Positions 43,201-52,631 of a DNA stretch of 64,000 nt are shown here, piece by piece. The notes under the pieces are model-generated. The model saw nothing but the letters and a program-made list of their open reading frames with translations, did no database searches and was not told the DNA's origin. The first letter of the stretch is position 1. Each line of letters starts with the position of its first letter. The stretch is from assembly GCA_947494195.1 (NCBI GenBank), contig CANLUC010000006.1, positions 1-64,000 on the forward strand, given 5' to 3'. The translations under genes were made by a program, and so were the position numbers. This DNA is from an uncultured Nesterenkonia sp. Lineage in GTDB: Bacteria; Actinomycetota; Actinomycetes; Actinomycetales; Micrococcaceae.

Positions 43201-43350
43201 GTGCTGCCCTCGGCCCGGCGCGACCTGGACGCCGTCGCCCGCTGGTGCGGATTCGAGGCCGGTGGCAGCGCCGAGTTCGAGGAGCACTATCTGCGCACCA
43301 CTCGGCGCTGCCGTCAGGTCTACGAGCGGCTGTTCTACGACGAAGCCTGA
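40234..43350 (+). CDS. glnE: Bifunctional glutamine synthetase adenylyltransferase/removase
   Basis: This protein of about 1038 residues has two nucleotidyltransferase halves that add and remove AMP on GlnA1. The N-terminal (removase) site is [22 protein letters not shown] near residue 246, and the C-terminal (transferase) site is [22 protein letters not shown] near residue 753. Each is followed by a helical GlnE domain ([38 protein letters not shown]). GTG at 40234 lies 2 nt after the glnA2 stop, so the two are coupled. Its true substrate, GlnA1, is 10 kb downstream on the other strand. Confidence 0.96.
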   Translation: [1038 protein letters not shown]

Positions 43351-43399
43351 GATCCGCTGCGACGAGACTTGGAGGCCGTGGGGTCGACTCTGATCTAGA

Positions 43400-44080
43400 T
43401 CAGGAGGCGAGCTTGGCGATCAGTGCCTCGGCAGTCTCTGCGGAGGACTGGGGGTTCTGCCCGGTGATCAGCAGACCATCTTCGACCACGTAGGAGCTCC
43501 AGTCATCGCCCTTGGAGTACTCGCCACCGAGCTTGGTCAGCTCGTCTTCGACCAGGAACGGGACGACGTCGACCAGGTCGACCCCGGCTTCCTCCGTATT
43601 GGTGAAGCCCGTGACCCGCCTGCCCTTGACCAGTGGCGCGCCCTCCTCATCGGTGGTGTGGCGCAGCACGCCTGGAGCGTGGCAGACCAGCGCGACCGGC
43701 TTGTCGGCGCTCAGTGTGGCCTCGATCAGCTGGATCGATGCGGGGTCCTCGGCGAGGTCCCACAGCGGGCCATGTCCACCGGGGTAGAACACCGTGTCGT
43801 AATCGGCCTCGCTGACCGTCTCCAGGCGAATGGTGGCTGCCAGTGCGGCACCGGCCTCGGCGTCGTCCTCAAAGCGGCGGGTGTCATCGGTCTGGAAGTC
43901 GGGCACATTGCTTGCGGGATCCAACGGCGGCTGGCCACCCTTGGGGGAGGCAAGGGTGATCTCATAGCCGGCATCCTTGAACCGGTAGTACGGGGCAGCC
44001 AGCTCTTCGAGCCAGAATCCGGTCTTCTTGCCGGTGTCGCCGAGCTCGTCATGTGAGGTGAGTACGATCAGGACCTTCAT
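43400..44080 (-). CDS. DJ-1/PfpI family protein (Hsp31-like)
   Basis: This 226-residue protein has the class I glutamine amidotransferase-like fold. The Cys nucleophile is in ALVCHAPGVL, with Glu in the N-terminal half and FYPGGHGPLWDLAEDP as the conserved loop. Members act as glyoxalases, deglycases or chaperones. GGAGAACC precedes the ATG. It follows the LLM oxidoreductase by 50 nt and is probably in the same operon. Confidence 0.9.
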   Translation of the reverse strand: MKVLIVLTSHDELGDTGKKTGFWLEELAAPYYRFKDAGYEITLASPKGGQPPLDPASNVPDFQTDDTRRFEDDAEAGAALAATIRLETVSEADYDTVFYPGGHGPLWDLAEDPASIQLIEATLSADKPVALVCHAPGVLRHTTDEEGAPLVKGRRVTGFTNTEEAGVDLVDVVPFLVEDELTKLGGEYSKGDDWSSYVVEDGLLITGQNPQSSAETAEALIAKLAS

Positions 44081-44130
44081 ATGGTTCTCCTTGAAGTATG
44101 GGTTCTTGGGTTGAACTCCGGCGAGCAGGC

Positions 44131-45174
44131 TCACGCCACCTGAGAGGCATCCTGCGTGGAGTTCCTCTGGGATCCGGCCGCGCCGGGTGCGAGCAGCTCG
44201 AGGGTGCGGTGCTGGACGGACTCCTCCGGCGCCAGGTTCACCAGCATCAGCTCATCGGCCTGCACCTCCTGGGCGAAGGCGTCCAGCCAGGAGACCACGT
44301 CTGTCTGCGTCCCGACGGCGGCGCGCGAGAGCATGCTGAGCACCTGACGGCCAGCGGGGTGGTCCCTGAGCATGTGGACGTCGTCGTCGGTGATCTGCCG
44401 GTTGCGGCCCAGGTGGTTCTTGATCCACGCGTTCTCCGCCTGGGTCTTCTGCTCCTGAGCGACCTCGGCGTCGTCGTGCGCGATCACATTCGCGGCCGCG
44501 ATGAAGTGCGGCTTCGCGTTCGGCCCGGCGAGGGAGTTGGCGGCATCGAAGTGGGTTCGGTAGGTGTAGGCAGCCTCGTTGAGCATCTGCGGTGCGAAGT
44601 GGGAGGCGAACGCGTAGGGCAGTCCCAGTTTGGCGGCCAGCTGTGCGCCGAAGAGCGAGGAGCCCAGGATGTAGAGCGGCACGTCGGTCCGGGAGCCCGG
44701 GTACGCGTTGACTCCGGGGATGCGGCTGTACCCGGAGAGGTATCCGCTGAGCTCCATCACATCGGACTGGAAGCGGTCGGCCTCGGTGCCGTCCCGGCGC
44801 AGCGCGCGCATCGTGGCCCCGTCGGTTCCGGGCGCCCGGCCCAGCCCCAGATCGATCCGTCCCGGATACAGCGTCTCCAGGGTGCCGAACTGTTCGGCGA
44901 TCATCAGCGGCGCGTGGTTGGGAAGCATGATGCCTCCGGAGCCCACGCGGACGTTCTCCGTCTGCGACGCCACATGCTGGATCAGCAGCGCGGTGGCGCT
45001 GGAGGCGATATTGGGCATGTTGTGGTGCTCCGCGAACCAGATGCGCGAATATCCCCGCTGATCTGCCGTCTGCGCCAGGCGCACACTGCGAGCGATGCCA
45101 TCGGCAACTGTCTCGGGTGGGCGGACGAAGGCGAGATCCAGCAGGGACAGCGGAGTAGATGCGGTTGTTGACAT
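44131..45174 (-). CDS. LLM class flavin-dependent oxidoreductase
   Basis: This 347-residue bacterial luciferase-like TIM barrel has [44 protein letters not shown] and [18 protein letters not shown], features of the LuxA-like/MsnO group. It is a probable FMN-dependent monooxygenase or reductase with unknown substrate. The ATG at 45174 follows AAGGG; an upstream in-frame ATG at 45261 has no ribosome site and overlaps the divergent VOC promoter. It leads an operon with the DJ-1 gene. Confidence 0.9.
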   Translation of the reverse strand: MSTTASTPLSLLDLAFVRPPETVADGIARSVRLAQTADQRGYSRIWFAEHHNMPNIASSATALLIQHVASQTENVRVGSGGIMLPNHAPLMIAEQFGTLETLYPGRIDLGLGRAPGTDGATMRALRRDGTEADRFQSDVMELSGYLSGYSRIPGVNAYPGSRTDVPLYILGSSLFGAQLAAKLGLPYAFASHFAPQMLNEAAYTYRTHFDAANSLAGPNAKPHFIAAANVIAHDDAEVAQEQKTQAENAWIKNHLGRNRQITDDDVHMLRDHPAGRQVLSMLSRAAVGTQTDVVSWLDAFAQEVQADELMLVNLAPEESVQHRTLELLAPGAAGSQRNSTQDASQVA

Positions 45175-45277
45175 ATCCCTTGCAACACCAGGAGGGCTCG
45201 ATCTCATTCCGGCGGCGGGGATTCGCCCCCGCAGGGCAGCCCCCGGTGCGCCGAGGGACATGGGTTACCGTGGGTCC

Positions 45278-45706
45278 ATGGCACTCATCACCAGCAATGG
45301 CTTAGCCCATGTCCGACTGACCGTGACCGACATCGACAGGTCCAAAGCGTTCTACGACCAGGTCTTCGGCTGGCCGGCCGCCGTGGACATGTCCGAACAC
45401 GCCGAGGACCCGGAGGTGCGAACATCTCAGGAGCAGTTCTACGGCGGTGTGGTCTACCAGACCCCGCAGGGCACCCTGTTCGGGCTCCGTCCCGTGGGGG
45501 AGCAGGCTTTCGACGCCGACACCACCGGCCTGGACCACGTGAGCTTCTCCGTAGAGTCCCGCGAGGCCCTGCAGCAGGCAGCGGAGGCGCTCTCCGCAGC
45601 CGGGATCGAGCACGGTGAGATCAACGATCTCCACGACACCGGGCTCGCCATCCTCTCCTTCCAGGACCCCGACAACATCAATCTGGAGCTCACCGCGCCG
45701 CTGTAG
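45278..45706 (+). CDS. VOC/glyoxalase-fold protein
   Basis: This 142-residue protein is a VOC-superfamily (glyoxalase I/bleomycin-resistance) domain with two beta-alpha-beta-beta-beta modules: LAHVRLTVTDIDRSKAFYDQVFG (first) and LDHVSFSVESREALQQAAEAL (second), ending in FQDPDNINLEL. The His/Glu residues suit a metal centre. Real substrate unknown. It is divergent from the LLM oxidoreductase and convergent with the GH1 gene. Confidence 0.88.
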   Translation: MALITSNGLAHVRLTVTDIDRSKAFYDQVFGWPAAVDMSEHAEDPEVRTSQEQFYGGVVYQTPQGTLFGLRPVGEQAFDADTTGLDHVSFSVESREALQQAAEALSAAGIEHGEINDLHDTGLAILSFQDPDNINLELTAPL

Positions 45707-45716
45707 TCGATGCGCA

Positions 45717-47150
45717 TCACGCGCCCGGCACCGGAGGCAGCGTGCGGGTCTTGATGAACTCGGAGTACCACCGCGCGCTGTCCTTCGGAAGCCGTTCCAG
45801 AGTCCCGTAGTCCACGCGGACGATTCCGAACCGTTTGGAGTAGCCGTAGCCCCATTCGTAGTTGTCCAGCAGGGACCACACCTGGTAGCCACGCAGATCC
45901 ACCCCGCGGGCCATGGCGCGGTGCGCGGCGGTGAGGTGCCGCCGAATATAGTCCGTGCGCTCCGTGTCGTGGACGGCACCGTCCTCCACGACGTCTTCGA
46001 ATGCCGCCCCATTCTCGGTCACCATCAGCGGAAGCCCCGGGAACTCTTGGCTGAGCGAGACCAGCAGCTCCTCCAGGGCCTCCGGCGCGATGTTCCACCC
46101 CATGGCGGTATAGGGACCGGGCTGCTGGATGAACTCCACATCATCGGCGCCGGGCCAGGCTGATCCGCCCATGTCCTTGTGGCCGTCGTTGCTCTGTCTG
46201 GCGGTGCTGCCGTCCCATTGCCGCACGGTGGTGGTCGAGTAGTAGTTGACACCCAGCATGTCCAGGGGCTGGGAGATCTCCTTGAGGTCGCCGCTGTAGA
46301 CGAAGGACCAGTCGGTCAGTTCAGCCGTGTCTTCGAGCAGATCTGCCGGATACTCGCCGCGAAGCATCGGGTGGGTGAACGCACGATTGGCCAGGGCGTC
46401 GATCTTCCTGACCGCGTCATGCGAGTCCGCATCTGCGGCGCGGATGGAATGGAAGTTCAGCGTCACCGAGAACTCCGGGTCATTGGTCGCCACGCTTCGC
46501 AGCCGCTGGATCGCCAGGCCGTGGGCCAGGTTCAGATGATGCACCGACTGCAGCGCAGAGACCGGGTCGGTCCTGCCCGGGGCGTGCGCGCCGGAGCCGT
46601 AGCCCAGGTAGGCCGAGCACCATGGTTCGTTCAGCGTGGTCCACATGCTCACCCGGTCACCGAGGGCCGCCCCCACCAGTTCCGCGTAGTCCGCGAACTT
46701 CTCGGCCGTCTCACGCCGCGGCCATCCGCCGAGGTTCTCCAGAGCCTGAGGGAGGTCCCAGTGATAGAGGGTGGCGATCGGTCGAATGCCGCGTTGCAGC
46801 AGCCCATCGACCAGTCTGTCGTAGAAGCCGAGTCCTTCAGACAGTGCTGGTCCGGTGCCCAGCGGTTGAATCCTGGGCCAGGCGATCGAGAAGCGGTAGG
46901 CCTCGAGACCCAGCTCCGCCATGAGGTCGAGGTCCTCTTCGACGCGGTGATAGTGGTCGACGGCGACGTCGCCGGTGTCCCCGTTGAGCACCTTGCCCGG
47001 GGTCTTGCTGAACGTGTCCCAGATCGAGGGGCCTCGCCCGCCCACGTCGAAGGCGCCCTCCACCTGGTAGGAGGCGGTGGCTGAGCCCAGGAGAAACTCC
47101 TGCGGGAAGACGAGCCCAGAGTCCCTGAAGTCTGCTGAATATTCGGTCAT
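45717..47150 (-). CDS. GH1 family beta-glucosidase
   Basis: This 477-residue cytosolic glycoside hydrolase is a (beta/alpha)8 barrel. [29 protein letters not shown] is the N-terminal signature, the acid/base Glu is in [11 protein letters not shown], and the nucleophile Glu is in [11 protein letters not shown]. It cleaves beta-glucosides or beta-galactosides, retaining configuration. It is the last gene of the operon and overlaps GH31 by 4 nt, so it hydrolyses the same imported oligosaccharide, for example after xylose removal. Confidence 0.95.
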   Translation of the reverse strand: MTEYSADFRDSGLVFPQEFLLGSATASYQVEGAFDVGGRGPSIWDTFSKTPGKVLNGDTGDVAVDHYHRVEEDLDLMAELGLEAYRFSIAWPRIQPLGTGPALSEGLGFYDRLVDGLLQRGIRPIATLYHWDLPQALENLGGWPRRETAEKFADYAELVGAALGDRVSMWTTLNEPWCSAYLGYGSGAHAPGRTDPVSALQSVHHLNLAHGLAIQRLRSVATNDPEFSVTLNFHSIRAADADSHDAVRKIDALANRAFTHPMLRGEYPADLLEDTAELTDWSFVYSGDLKEISQPLDMLGVNYYSTTTVRQWDGSTARQSNDGHKDMGGSAWPGADDVEFIQQPGPYTAMGWNIAPEALEELLVSLSQEFPGLPLMVTENGAAFEDVVEDGAVHDTERTDYIRRHLTAAHRAMARGVDLRGYQVWSLLDNYEWGYGYSKRFGIVRVDYGTLERLPKDSARWYSEFIKTRTLPPVPGA

Positions 47151-49315
47151 GGGTGAACCTCCACGGTGATCTCAGGTGCGATATGCGGGGGCTGCTCTGT
47201 CTCCGCTGCTTGAACTGGGAATATGGCGCCCTCGCGGGCGTAGAGCGGCAGCGAGTCGAAGCCGTGCCGCTGTCTCAGCCAGCGGCCGCCCTCGACGGTC
47301 TCGCCGGTGAGCAGGTGGGTCCAGTCCCCCTGCGGAAGGTAGAACTCCACGGTTCCGTCCTCCTGCATCACGGGGGCCACCAGCAGATCCGGGCCCAGCA
47401 TGTACTGACGGTCCAGGTAGGCCACCGCAGGATCCTCCGGGAACGACAGTTGCATGGGTCTGAGGATAGGCGTCCCGGTGCTCGCGGCCGCGCGACCCGC
47501 CTGGACCAGGTAGGGGGTCAGGGTGCGCTTCAGCTCGGCGAATTTCCGTGTGACAGAGACGGCGCTCTCGGGGTCTTCCTCGGCGGTGCCGTCTGCCTGA
47601 TCGAAGAGCCACGGCACGCGGTAGCTCTCCGAGCCGTGCAGCCGACTGTGGCTGGAGAGCAGCCCGAAGGCCACCCAGCGCTTGAAGACCGCGGGGGCGG
47701 CTGTGCCTTCGAACCCGCCGATGTCGTGGCTCCAGTAGCTGAAGCCGCTCATGGCCAGGGAGAGACCGCCACGCAGCGTTTCCGCCATGGATTCGAAGGT
47801 CGAGGTGGAATCGCCGCCCCAGTGGACGGGCATGGACTGACCTCCCGCGGTCGCGGAGCGGGCGAAGACCACCGCTTCACCGCGACCGTGCGTCTCTTCC
47901 AGGACCTCAAAGACCGCAGTGTTGAAGAGGTGGGTGTAGTAGTTGTGCATCCGTTCCGGGGAGGAGCCGTCGAAGTAGTCGACTTCCACGGGGATCCTTT
48001 CACCGAAGTCGGTCTTGAAACAGTCGACCCCCTGGTGGACCAGCCGGCGCAGCTGGGATTTGTACCATTCGACGGCGCCAGGGTTCGTGAAGTCCACCAG
48101 CCCCATGCCAGGCTGCCACAGGTCCCATTGCCACACGCCGCCGTCGGGGCGCTTGACCAGGTAGCCGTTCTCCATGGCCTCGATGAAGAGGGGCGAGCGC
48201 TGGGCGATATAGGGGTTGATCCACAGCGAGACCTTCAGTCCACGGTCGTGGAGGCGCTTGAGCATCGCCTTGGGTTCGGGGAAGACCCGGGGATCCCATT
48301 GGAAGTCGCACCAGTTGAACTCCCGCATCCAGAAGCAGTCGAAGTGGAATACGCTCAGCGGGATGTTTCGAGCCTCCATCCCGTCGATGAACTGGTTGAC
48401 CGTGTCCTCGTCGTAGTCGGTGGTGAAGCTCGTGGAGAGCCACAGTCCGTAGGACCACTCCGGTACCTCCGGGGGGCGACCGGTCAGGGCCGTGTAGCGT
48501 TCGAGCACTCCGGCGGGTGCACCGCCATTGATCACGAAGTATTCGACCCGTTCGCCGGGCACCGAGAGCTGCACGCGTTCCACCGCCTCGGAGCCGACCT
48601 CGAACGAGACATGACCGGGGTGATTCACGAAGACGCCGTACCCGCGGTTCGTCAGATAGAACGGCACGTTCTTATAAGACTGCTCACTGGACGTGCCGCC
48701 GTCGGCGTTCCAGATGTCGACGGTCTGACCATTGCGCACCACCGGCCCGAATCGTTCGCCGAGGCCGTAGACGAGCTCCCCGACTCCGAGGCTCAGCTGC
48801 TCATGGACATAGGTGTCGGAGGTGAATCGGGTGCTGCGCTCGCGTCCGTTGCCCACCGGACCCCGGTCCACTTGGGCGTCCTGGTCAAGCCGCACGTAGC
48901 CCAGCGCCTTGTCCTTGCTGGAGGTGAGGACCCTGCCAGTAGCGGTGTCGACGAAGCGCAGGTCCCACGGGGCTCCCAGTGAGACCTCAGCGGTGATGTC
49001 GCCGCTGACCAGGCGAGCCACGCCGTCGTCGACGCTGGCCTGGCCATGACCGGACTCAGCACCTGGCAGGTCGAAGGAGAGCTCTTTCCTGCGGCCCTGG
49101 TGGTGTTCCACCGTCACCCCGATGATGCCCGGCAGGGGTGAGGCCAGGGTCACGGTGAGCACCGGGCGATTCAGCGTGTCGCCGCGTCCCTCAATGACCT
49201 TGGTGGGCACCGTGATCTTGATCGTGTCTGCCTCGGTCCAGGCGTCGTAGGCTTCGCGGCCGTAGAGGGCATCGACTCCTGGGCGAACTTGCCAGAATCC
49301 ATCTGTGAACTTCAT
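47147..49315 (-). CDS. GH31 alpha-xylosidase (YicI-like)
   Basis: This 722-residue enzyme matches YicI-type alpha-xylosidases: N-terminal beta-sandwich ([19 protein letters not shown]), then the barrel with [20 protein letters not shown]. The nucleophile Asp is in KTDFGERIP and the acid/base Asp in [14 protein letters not shown]. It releases alpha-xylosyl groups from isoprimeverose or xyloglucan fragments in the cytosol. The start directly abuts the stop of the upstream permease gene (TAAATG). Together with GH1 it suggests xyloglucan oligosaccharide use. Confidence 0.93.
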   Translation of the reverse strand: MKFTDGFWQVRPGVDALYGREAYDAWTEADTIKITVPTKVIEGRGDTLNRPVLTVTLASPLPGIIGVTVEHHQGRRKELSFDLPGAESGHGQASVDDGVARLVSGDITAEVSLGAPWDLRFVDTATGRVLTSSKDKALGYVRLDQDAQVDRGPVGNGRERSTRFTSDTYVHEQLSLGVGELVYGLGERFGPVVRNGQTVDIWNADGGTSSEQSYKNVPFYLTNRGYGVFVNHPGHVSFEVGSEAVERVQLSVPGERVEYFVINGGAPAGVLERYTALTGRPPEVPEWSYGLWLSTSFTTDYDEDTVNQFIDGMEARNIPLSVFHFDCFWMREFNWCDFQWDPRVFPEPKAMLKRLHDRGLKVSLWINPYIAQRSPLFIEAMENGYLVKRPDGGVWQWDLWQPGMGLVDFTNPGAVEWYKSQLRRLVHQGVDCFKTDFGERIPVEVDYFDGSSPERMHNYYTHLFNTAVFEVLEETHGRGEAVVFARSATAGGQSMPVHWGGDSTSTFESMAETLRGGLSLAMSGFSYWSHDIGGFEGTAAPAVFKRWVAFGLLSSHSRLHGSESYRVPWLFDQADGTAEEDPESAVSVTRKFAELKRTLTPYLVQAGRAAASTGTPILRPMQLSFPEDPAVAYLDRQYMLGPDLLVAPVMQEDGTVEFYLPQGDWTHLLTGETVEGGRWLRQRHGFDSLPLYAREGAIFPVQAAETEQPPHIAPEITVEVHP

Positions 49316-50212
49316 TTACTTGACTGCTCCTGCCGTGATTCCTCGGGTGAGGGTGCGCTGGAAGATGAGAAAGAAGATGAGTGTGGGGATCATGCCCAGC
49401 AGCGCCGAGGCGCTGGTCGTGGTGACGTCCATGAGTCGATCGCCCTGCAGGGCGGTGATCGCCACCGGAACCGTCTGGTTGGCGTTGCTGATCAGGAAGG
49501 TCAACGGGATCAGGAACTCGTTCCAGGTCCAGATGAAGAAGAAGACCATCAGCACGCCGAGAGTCGGCCAGCTGATCGGCACGACCACCGACCACAGAGT
49601 CCGCCATCGTCCCGATCCATCGATGGCGGCTGCCTCGAGGATCTCTTTGGGGAACGTGCCGAAGACTGAGGACAGCAGGTAGGTGCCGAATGCGCTCTGG
49701 ATCACGACGAAGGTGATGATCACCGACCACACGTTGTCGTACAGACCGACGGAGCGGAAGATCGTGTACAGCGGGTACAGCAGCACCTCCTGCGGCAGCA
49801 TGTTGGCCAGCAGGAAGAGCAGTATCAGTGAGACCCGGCCCTTGACCCGTCCGATTCCGATCGCATAGGCGTTGAGCACGGAGATCACCACGGCGAGCAC
49901 CGCGACCACTCCGGCGATGAAGAAGCTGTTCCAGACCTTCTCCGGGAAGTTCACCCGCTCCCAGAAAGTGGTGATCCCGTCCAGATAGATCGAGGTCGGC
50001 AGCGACAGCGGACTGCCGGTGGCGTAGTCAGTCGGTGACTTGAATGAATTGATCAGGATGACGATAAACGGAAAGACCACTGCCAGCGCGAACGCCACGA
50101 TGGCGGCGAGCACGATCCAGTCTCCCAGGGACCGGCGGCTGGTCTTCTTGAACTTGGGAGCGAGGCGGGGTGCCGCTGAGCTGGCCTGTGGAGTTTCGAT
50201 GGTGGTCTGCAT
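49316..50212 (-). CDS. Carbohydrate ABC transporter permease (MalG-like)
   Basis: This 298-residue membrane protein has six spans and the EAA loop EAAAIDGSGRWRTLWSVVVPISWP, which docks to the ATPase. The N-terminal 30 residues are polar. Its ATG overlaps the stop of the other permease gene by 1 nt (TGATG). No ATPase gene is present, so the transporter probably uses a shared MsiK/UgpC-type ATPase encoded elsewhere. Confidence 0.94.
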   Translation of the reverse strand: MQTTIETPQASSAAPRLAPKFKKTSRRSLGDWIVLAAIVAFALAVVFPFIVILINSFKSPTDYATGSPLSLPTSIYLDGITTFWERVNFPEKVWNSFFIAGVVAVLAVVISVLNAYAIGIGRVKGRVSLILLFLLANMLPQEVLLYPLYTIFRSVGLYDNVWSVIITFVVIQSAFGTYLLSSVFGTFPKEILEAAAIDGSGRWRTLWSVVVPISWPTLGVLMVFFFIWTWNEFLIPLTFLISNANQTVPVAITALQGDRLMDVTTTSASALLGMIPTLIFFLIFQRTLTRGITAGAVK

Positions 50213-51168
50213 CAGTGCCCCTGATCTGCTCGCTCGGAGCGGGTTTGTGCCACGACGAACAGGATTGAGACCGCGAGGATGACGACGGTGAGCGCCGTGG
50301 CGATGGTCGCTCCGTATCCGACCTGCTGGCTCTGGAAGAACTGGCTATACGTGTAGTAGCTGGGAACGATCGTCGCGTTGTTGGGGCCTCCGCCGGTGAG
50401 TGCGTAGACCGGGGCGAACACCTTCAGGGCCGCGATCGTGCAGGTCAGAGCGACGACGAAGGTCTCCGGACGAATCTGCGGGAGCGTGATGGCGTGAAAG
50501 CGTCGGAACCACCCCGCGCCGTCAACCTCAGCTGCCTCGTAGAGCTCAGGGTCCACCCGCTCCAGTGCAGCCATGAAGATCACCACGGGATAGCCGATCT
50601 GAACCCAGACCAGCACCGCCATGATGCTGATCAGCGCCGTGTTCGGGTCTCCGAGCCAGTTGCGCTCCAGCGACCCGAGGCCGACCATCCCCAGCAGCTC
50701 GTTCAGCGCTCCGTTCTCGGAGCGGAGGATCCAGCCGATGACAATGGCGGCCACGACGGCAGGGATGATCTGCGGCAGGTAATAGGTGGCGCGCAGGAAG
50801 CTGGCGAGCTTCGAGCCGAATCTGCGACCAATCACATCGAAGAGCGCGGCGGCGAGCACCAGTCCGACAAGTGTCGGGACGAGAACCATGGCGATGATCA
50901 TGGCGATGCTGTTTCGGAAGGACAGCCAGAACGTCGCGTCCCCGAGAAGCCGGGTCCAGTTCTCCAGACCGATCCATTGCGGGGACACCACGCCGCGGTA
51001 GTCGGTGAAGCTGAGGTAGATGTTCCATCCCAGCGGCACCAGGATCACGATCGCGAGCAGCGCGAAACCGGGCAGCAGGTACCACCAGTAGCTTCGACCA
51101 CCGACGACACCGCTCCGGCGCGGAAGCGGCCTGGTCTCTTCAGAAGCTTCTCTTTCAAGGGTTGTCAT
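50212..51168 (-). CDS. Sugar ABC transporter permease (MalF-like)
   Basis: This 318-residue permease has six or so membrane spans and the EAA motif EAAEVDGAGWFRRFHAITLPQIRPE. It forms the heterodimeric channel with the downstream permease. GGGAGGAG precedes the ATG. It is separated from the binding-protein gene by 78 nt containing a strong hairpin, which should lower its expression relative to the binding protein. Confidence 0.94.
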   Translation of the reverse strand: MTTLEREASEETRPLPRRSGVVGGRSYWWYLLPGFALLAIVILVPLGWNIYLSFTDYRGVVSPQWIGLENWTRLLGDATFWLSFRNSIAMIIAMVLVPTLVGLVLAAALFDVIGRRFGSKLASFLRATYYLPQIIPAVVAAIVIGWILRSENGALNELLGMVGLGSLERNWLGDPNTALISIMAVLVWVQIGYPVVIFMAALERVDPELYEAAEVDGAGWFRRFHAITLPQIRPETFVVALTCTIAALKVFAPVYALTGGGPNNATIVPSYYTYSQFFQSQQVGYGATIATALTVVILAVSILFVVAQTRSERADQGH

Positions 51169-51183
51169 AGGACTCCTCCCAGT

Positions 51184-51229
51184 GACCCGCTGTCGTGTCT
51201 TCCGTCGGGCGGAGCCACGACAGCGGGTC
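51184..51229 (-). terminator. Attenuating hairpin between binding protein and permease genes
   Basis: GACCCGCTGTCGTG (51184-51197) pairs perfectly with 51216-51229 around an 18-nt loop that can itself fold. It lies 17 nt after the binding-protein stop and just ahead of the permease ribosome site. Without a T tract it is likelier to stabilise the upstream mRNA or cause partial termination than to end transcription. Confidence 0.65.
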
Positions 51230-51246
51230 CTCGTTGTGACAGGGGA

Positions 51247-52527
51247 TCAGTCCTGCGGAATGCCGGACTCGTAGTCGTCGGCGATCTGGGCGTTCATGGC
51301 ATCGGGATCAAGCCCGCCATTGACCAGGCCCTGCAGCCCGGCGTTGAGATCGTCGTAGAAGGTGGGGGTCGGCCAGTCCGGGTAGAACGCGAGGCCGTCA
51401 CGGTCCAGGAGGGTGTTGAAGTTCTCGACCAGCGCGAGAGACTCTTCATCGGTGATGTCGGAGGCATCTGCGGCCACCGGGACGCCTCCGCTGTTGCCCA
51501 TCAGGGCCTGGATCTCGGGGCGCAGCGTGATGTCGATGAACTCGTAGGCGAGGTCCTTGTTCTGCGATGCCTCGGGCACGACCCAGAGGTTGCCGGAGGA
51601 GCCCGGGGACATCCCGTCGCCGGGAAAGAGCGCGGTCTCCCAGTCCTGGTCGACCTCTTCCAGGAAGCGGCCGTACCACCAGCTTCCTGAGAAGAACATC
51701 GGATACGTGCCATTGATGAAGCCCGTGCCCGCGTCCTCGGCGGTCAGACCGGTGGAGTCATCAGAGATGTAGCCCTCGTCGAGCCATTCGTCGAGGGTCT
51801 CGGTCGCGTAGGTCAGCTCTGGGCCCTGGAAGTCCACGGGGTTCTCGTAGATCTGGAAGTCGTTGACCCACTGTTGGTCCGCCTGGGTCAGCGCGAGCTG
51901 GTACCAGAGCTGACCCAGCGGATACTCGCTGGCCGCCTGCGCCAGGGGAGTGACGCCCTCGTCCACGAAGGCCTGCATCACGGACTCGAGCTCTTCCATG
52001 GTCTCTGGCACTTCGAGGCCGTACTCGTCGAGCATCTCGGTGTTGTAGTACATCATTGTGAACTCGCCGTAAGTGGGGATTCCGTACCATGAGCCGGACC
52101 CCATGACCCCCTCCTCGTCATAGCGTGAGGTGGTCTGCAGCGAGTCTGCGAGCTTGGAGTCCCATCCGTATTCCTCGACGGCGTCGTCGAGGGGGTCCAG
52201 GAGTCCCTGGCTTGCCAGAAGTCCAGCGGTGGCATTGCCCTTGTTGTATTCCAGGATGTCGGGAGCCTCATCGGAGTTGATGACCTGGCTCGCCGTCTGA
52301 CGGATCTGTTCAAAGCTCCGCTCTTCGAACTCCACAGGTACGCCGGTCTCTTCCTCGAAGATCTCGATGGCGCGGTCCCAGGCGATGCCCATCGCGGAGG
52401 TCTCGTTCTCGTAGTGCCAGAGCTTCAGGGACTCGCCGGCCCGGTCCTCGCCCTGCGAGCAGCCTGAGAGCATCGCGATGCTCATTGCCGTGATGCCGAG
52501 TACACCGGCTGAACGTCGAAGTGTCAT
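51247..52527 (-). CDS. Sugar-binding lipoprotein of ABC transporter
   Basis: This 426-residue extracytoplasmic binding protein (family 1) has a signal peptide ending at LSGC (lipid-anchored Cys23) and the periplasmic-binding-protein fold: LKLWHYENETSAMGIAWDRAIEIFEEETGVPVEFEE, then ITLRPEIQALMGNSGGVPV near the C-terminus. It should capture the oligosaccharide for the two permeases. The ATG at 52527 follows GGAAGG; the alternative start at 52545 is in that leader. A LacI-type palindrome lies 53 nt upstream. Confidence 0.93.
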   Translation of the reverse strand: MTLRRSAGVLGITAMSIAMLSGCSQGEDRAGESLKLWHYENETSAMGIAWDRAIEIFEEETGVPVEFEERSFEQIRQTASQVINSDEAPDILEYNKGNATAGLLASQGLLDPLDDAVEEYGWDSKLADSLQTTSRYDEEGVMGSGSWYGIPTYGEFTMMYYNTEMLDEYGLEVPETMEELESVMQAFVDEGVTPLAQAASEYPLGQLWYQLALTQADQQWVNDFQIYENPVDFQGPELTYATETLDEWLDEGYISDDSTGLTAEDAGTGFINGTYPMFFSGSWWYGRFLEEVDQDWETALFPGDGMSPGSSGNLWVVPEASQNKDLAYEFIDITLRPEIQALMGNSGGVPVAADASDITDEESLALVENFNTLLDRDGLAFYPDWPTPTFYDDLNAGLQGLVNGGLDPDAMNAQIADDYESGIPQD

Positions 52528-52579
52528 TTCTGTTTTACCTTCCACAGTGTTGTGTTTTCTAGGCCTTGATCATGCTTTG

Positions 52580-52593
52580 TCGAAGCGTTTCGA
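52580..52593. promoter_or_regulatory. LacI-type operator for the sugar operon
   Basis: TCGAAGCGTTTCGA is a 14-bp dyad with one off-centre mismatch, 53 nt upstream of the binding-protein start. It shares 13 of 14 bases with the perfect palindrome in front of the lacI-like gene, so the same repressor should bind both. Confidence 0.8.
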
Positions 52594-52631
52594 TAATGGT
52601 GGAGAAAAGCTACGGGGGAGTGTCTCGGGAG

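Noticed and set aside
43390..43403. Palindrome CTGATCTAGATCAG between glnE and the DJ-1 gene
   Set aside because: A perfect 14-mer without loop cannot form a terminator and is close to chance at this length; it also overlaps the DJ-1 stop.
47153..48982. 609-codon open frame opposite GH31
   Set aside because: It is an antisense shadow caused by GC bias; GH31 has clear catalytic residues.
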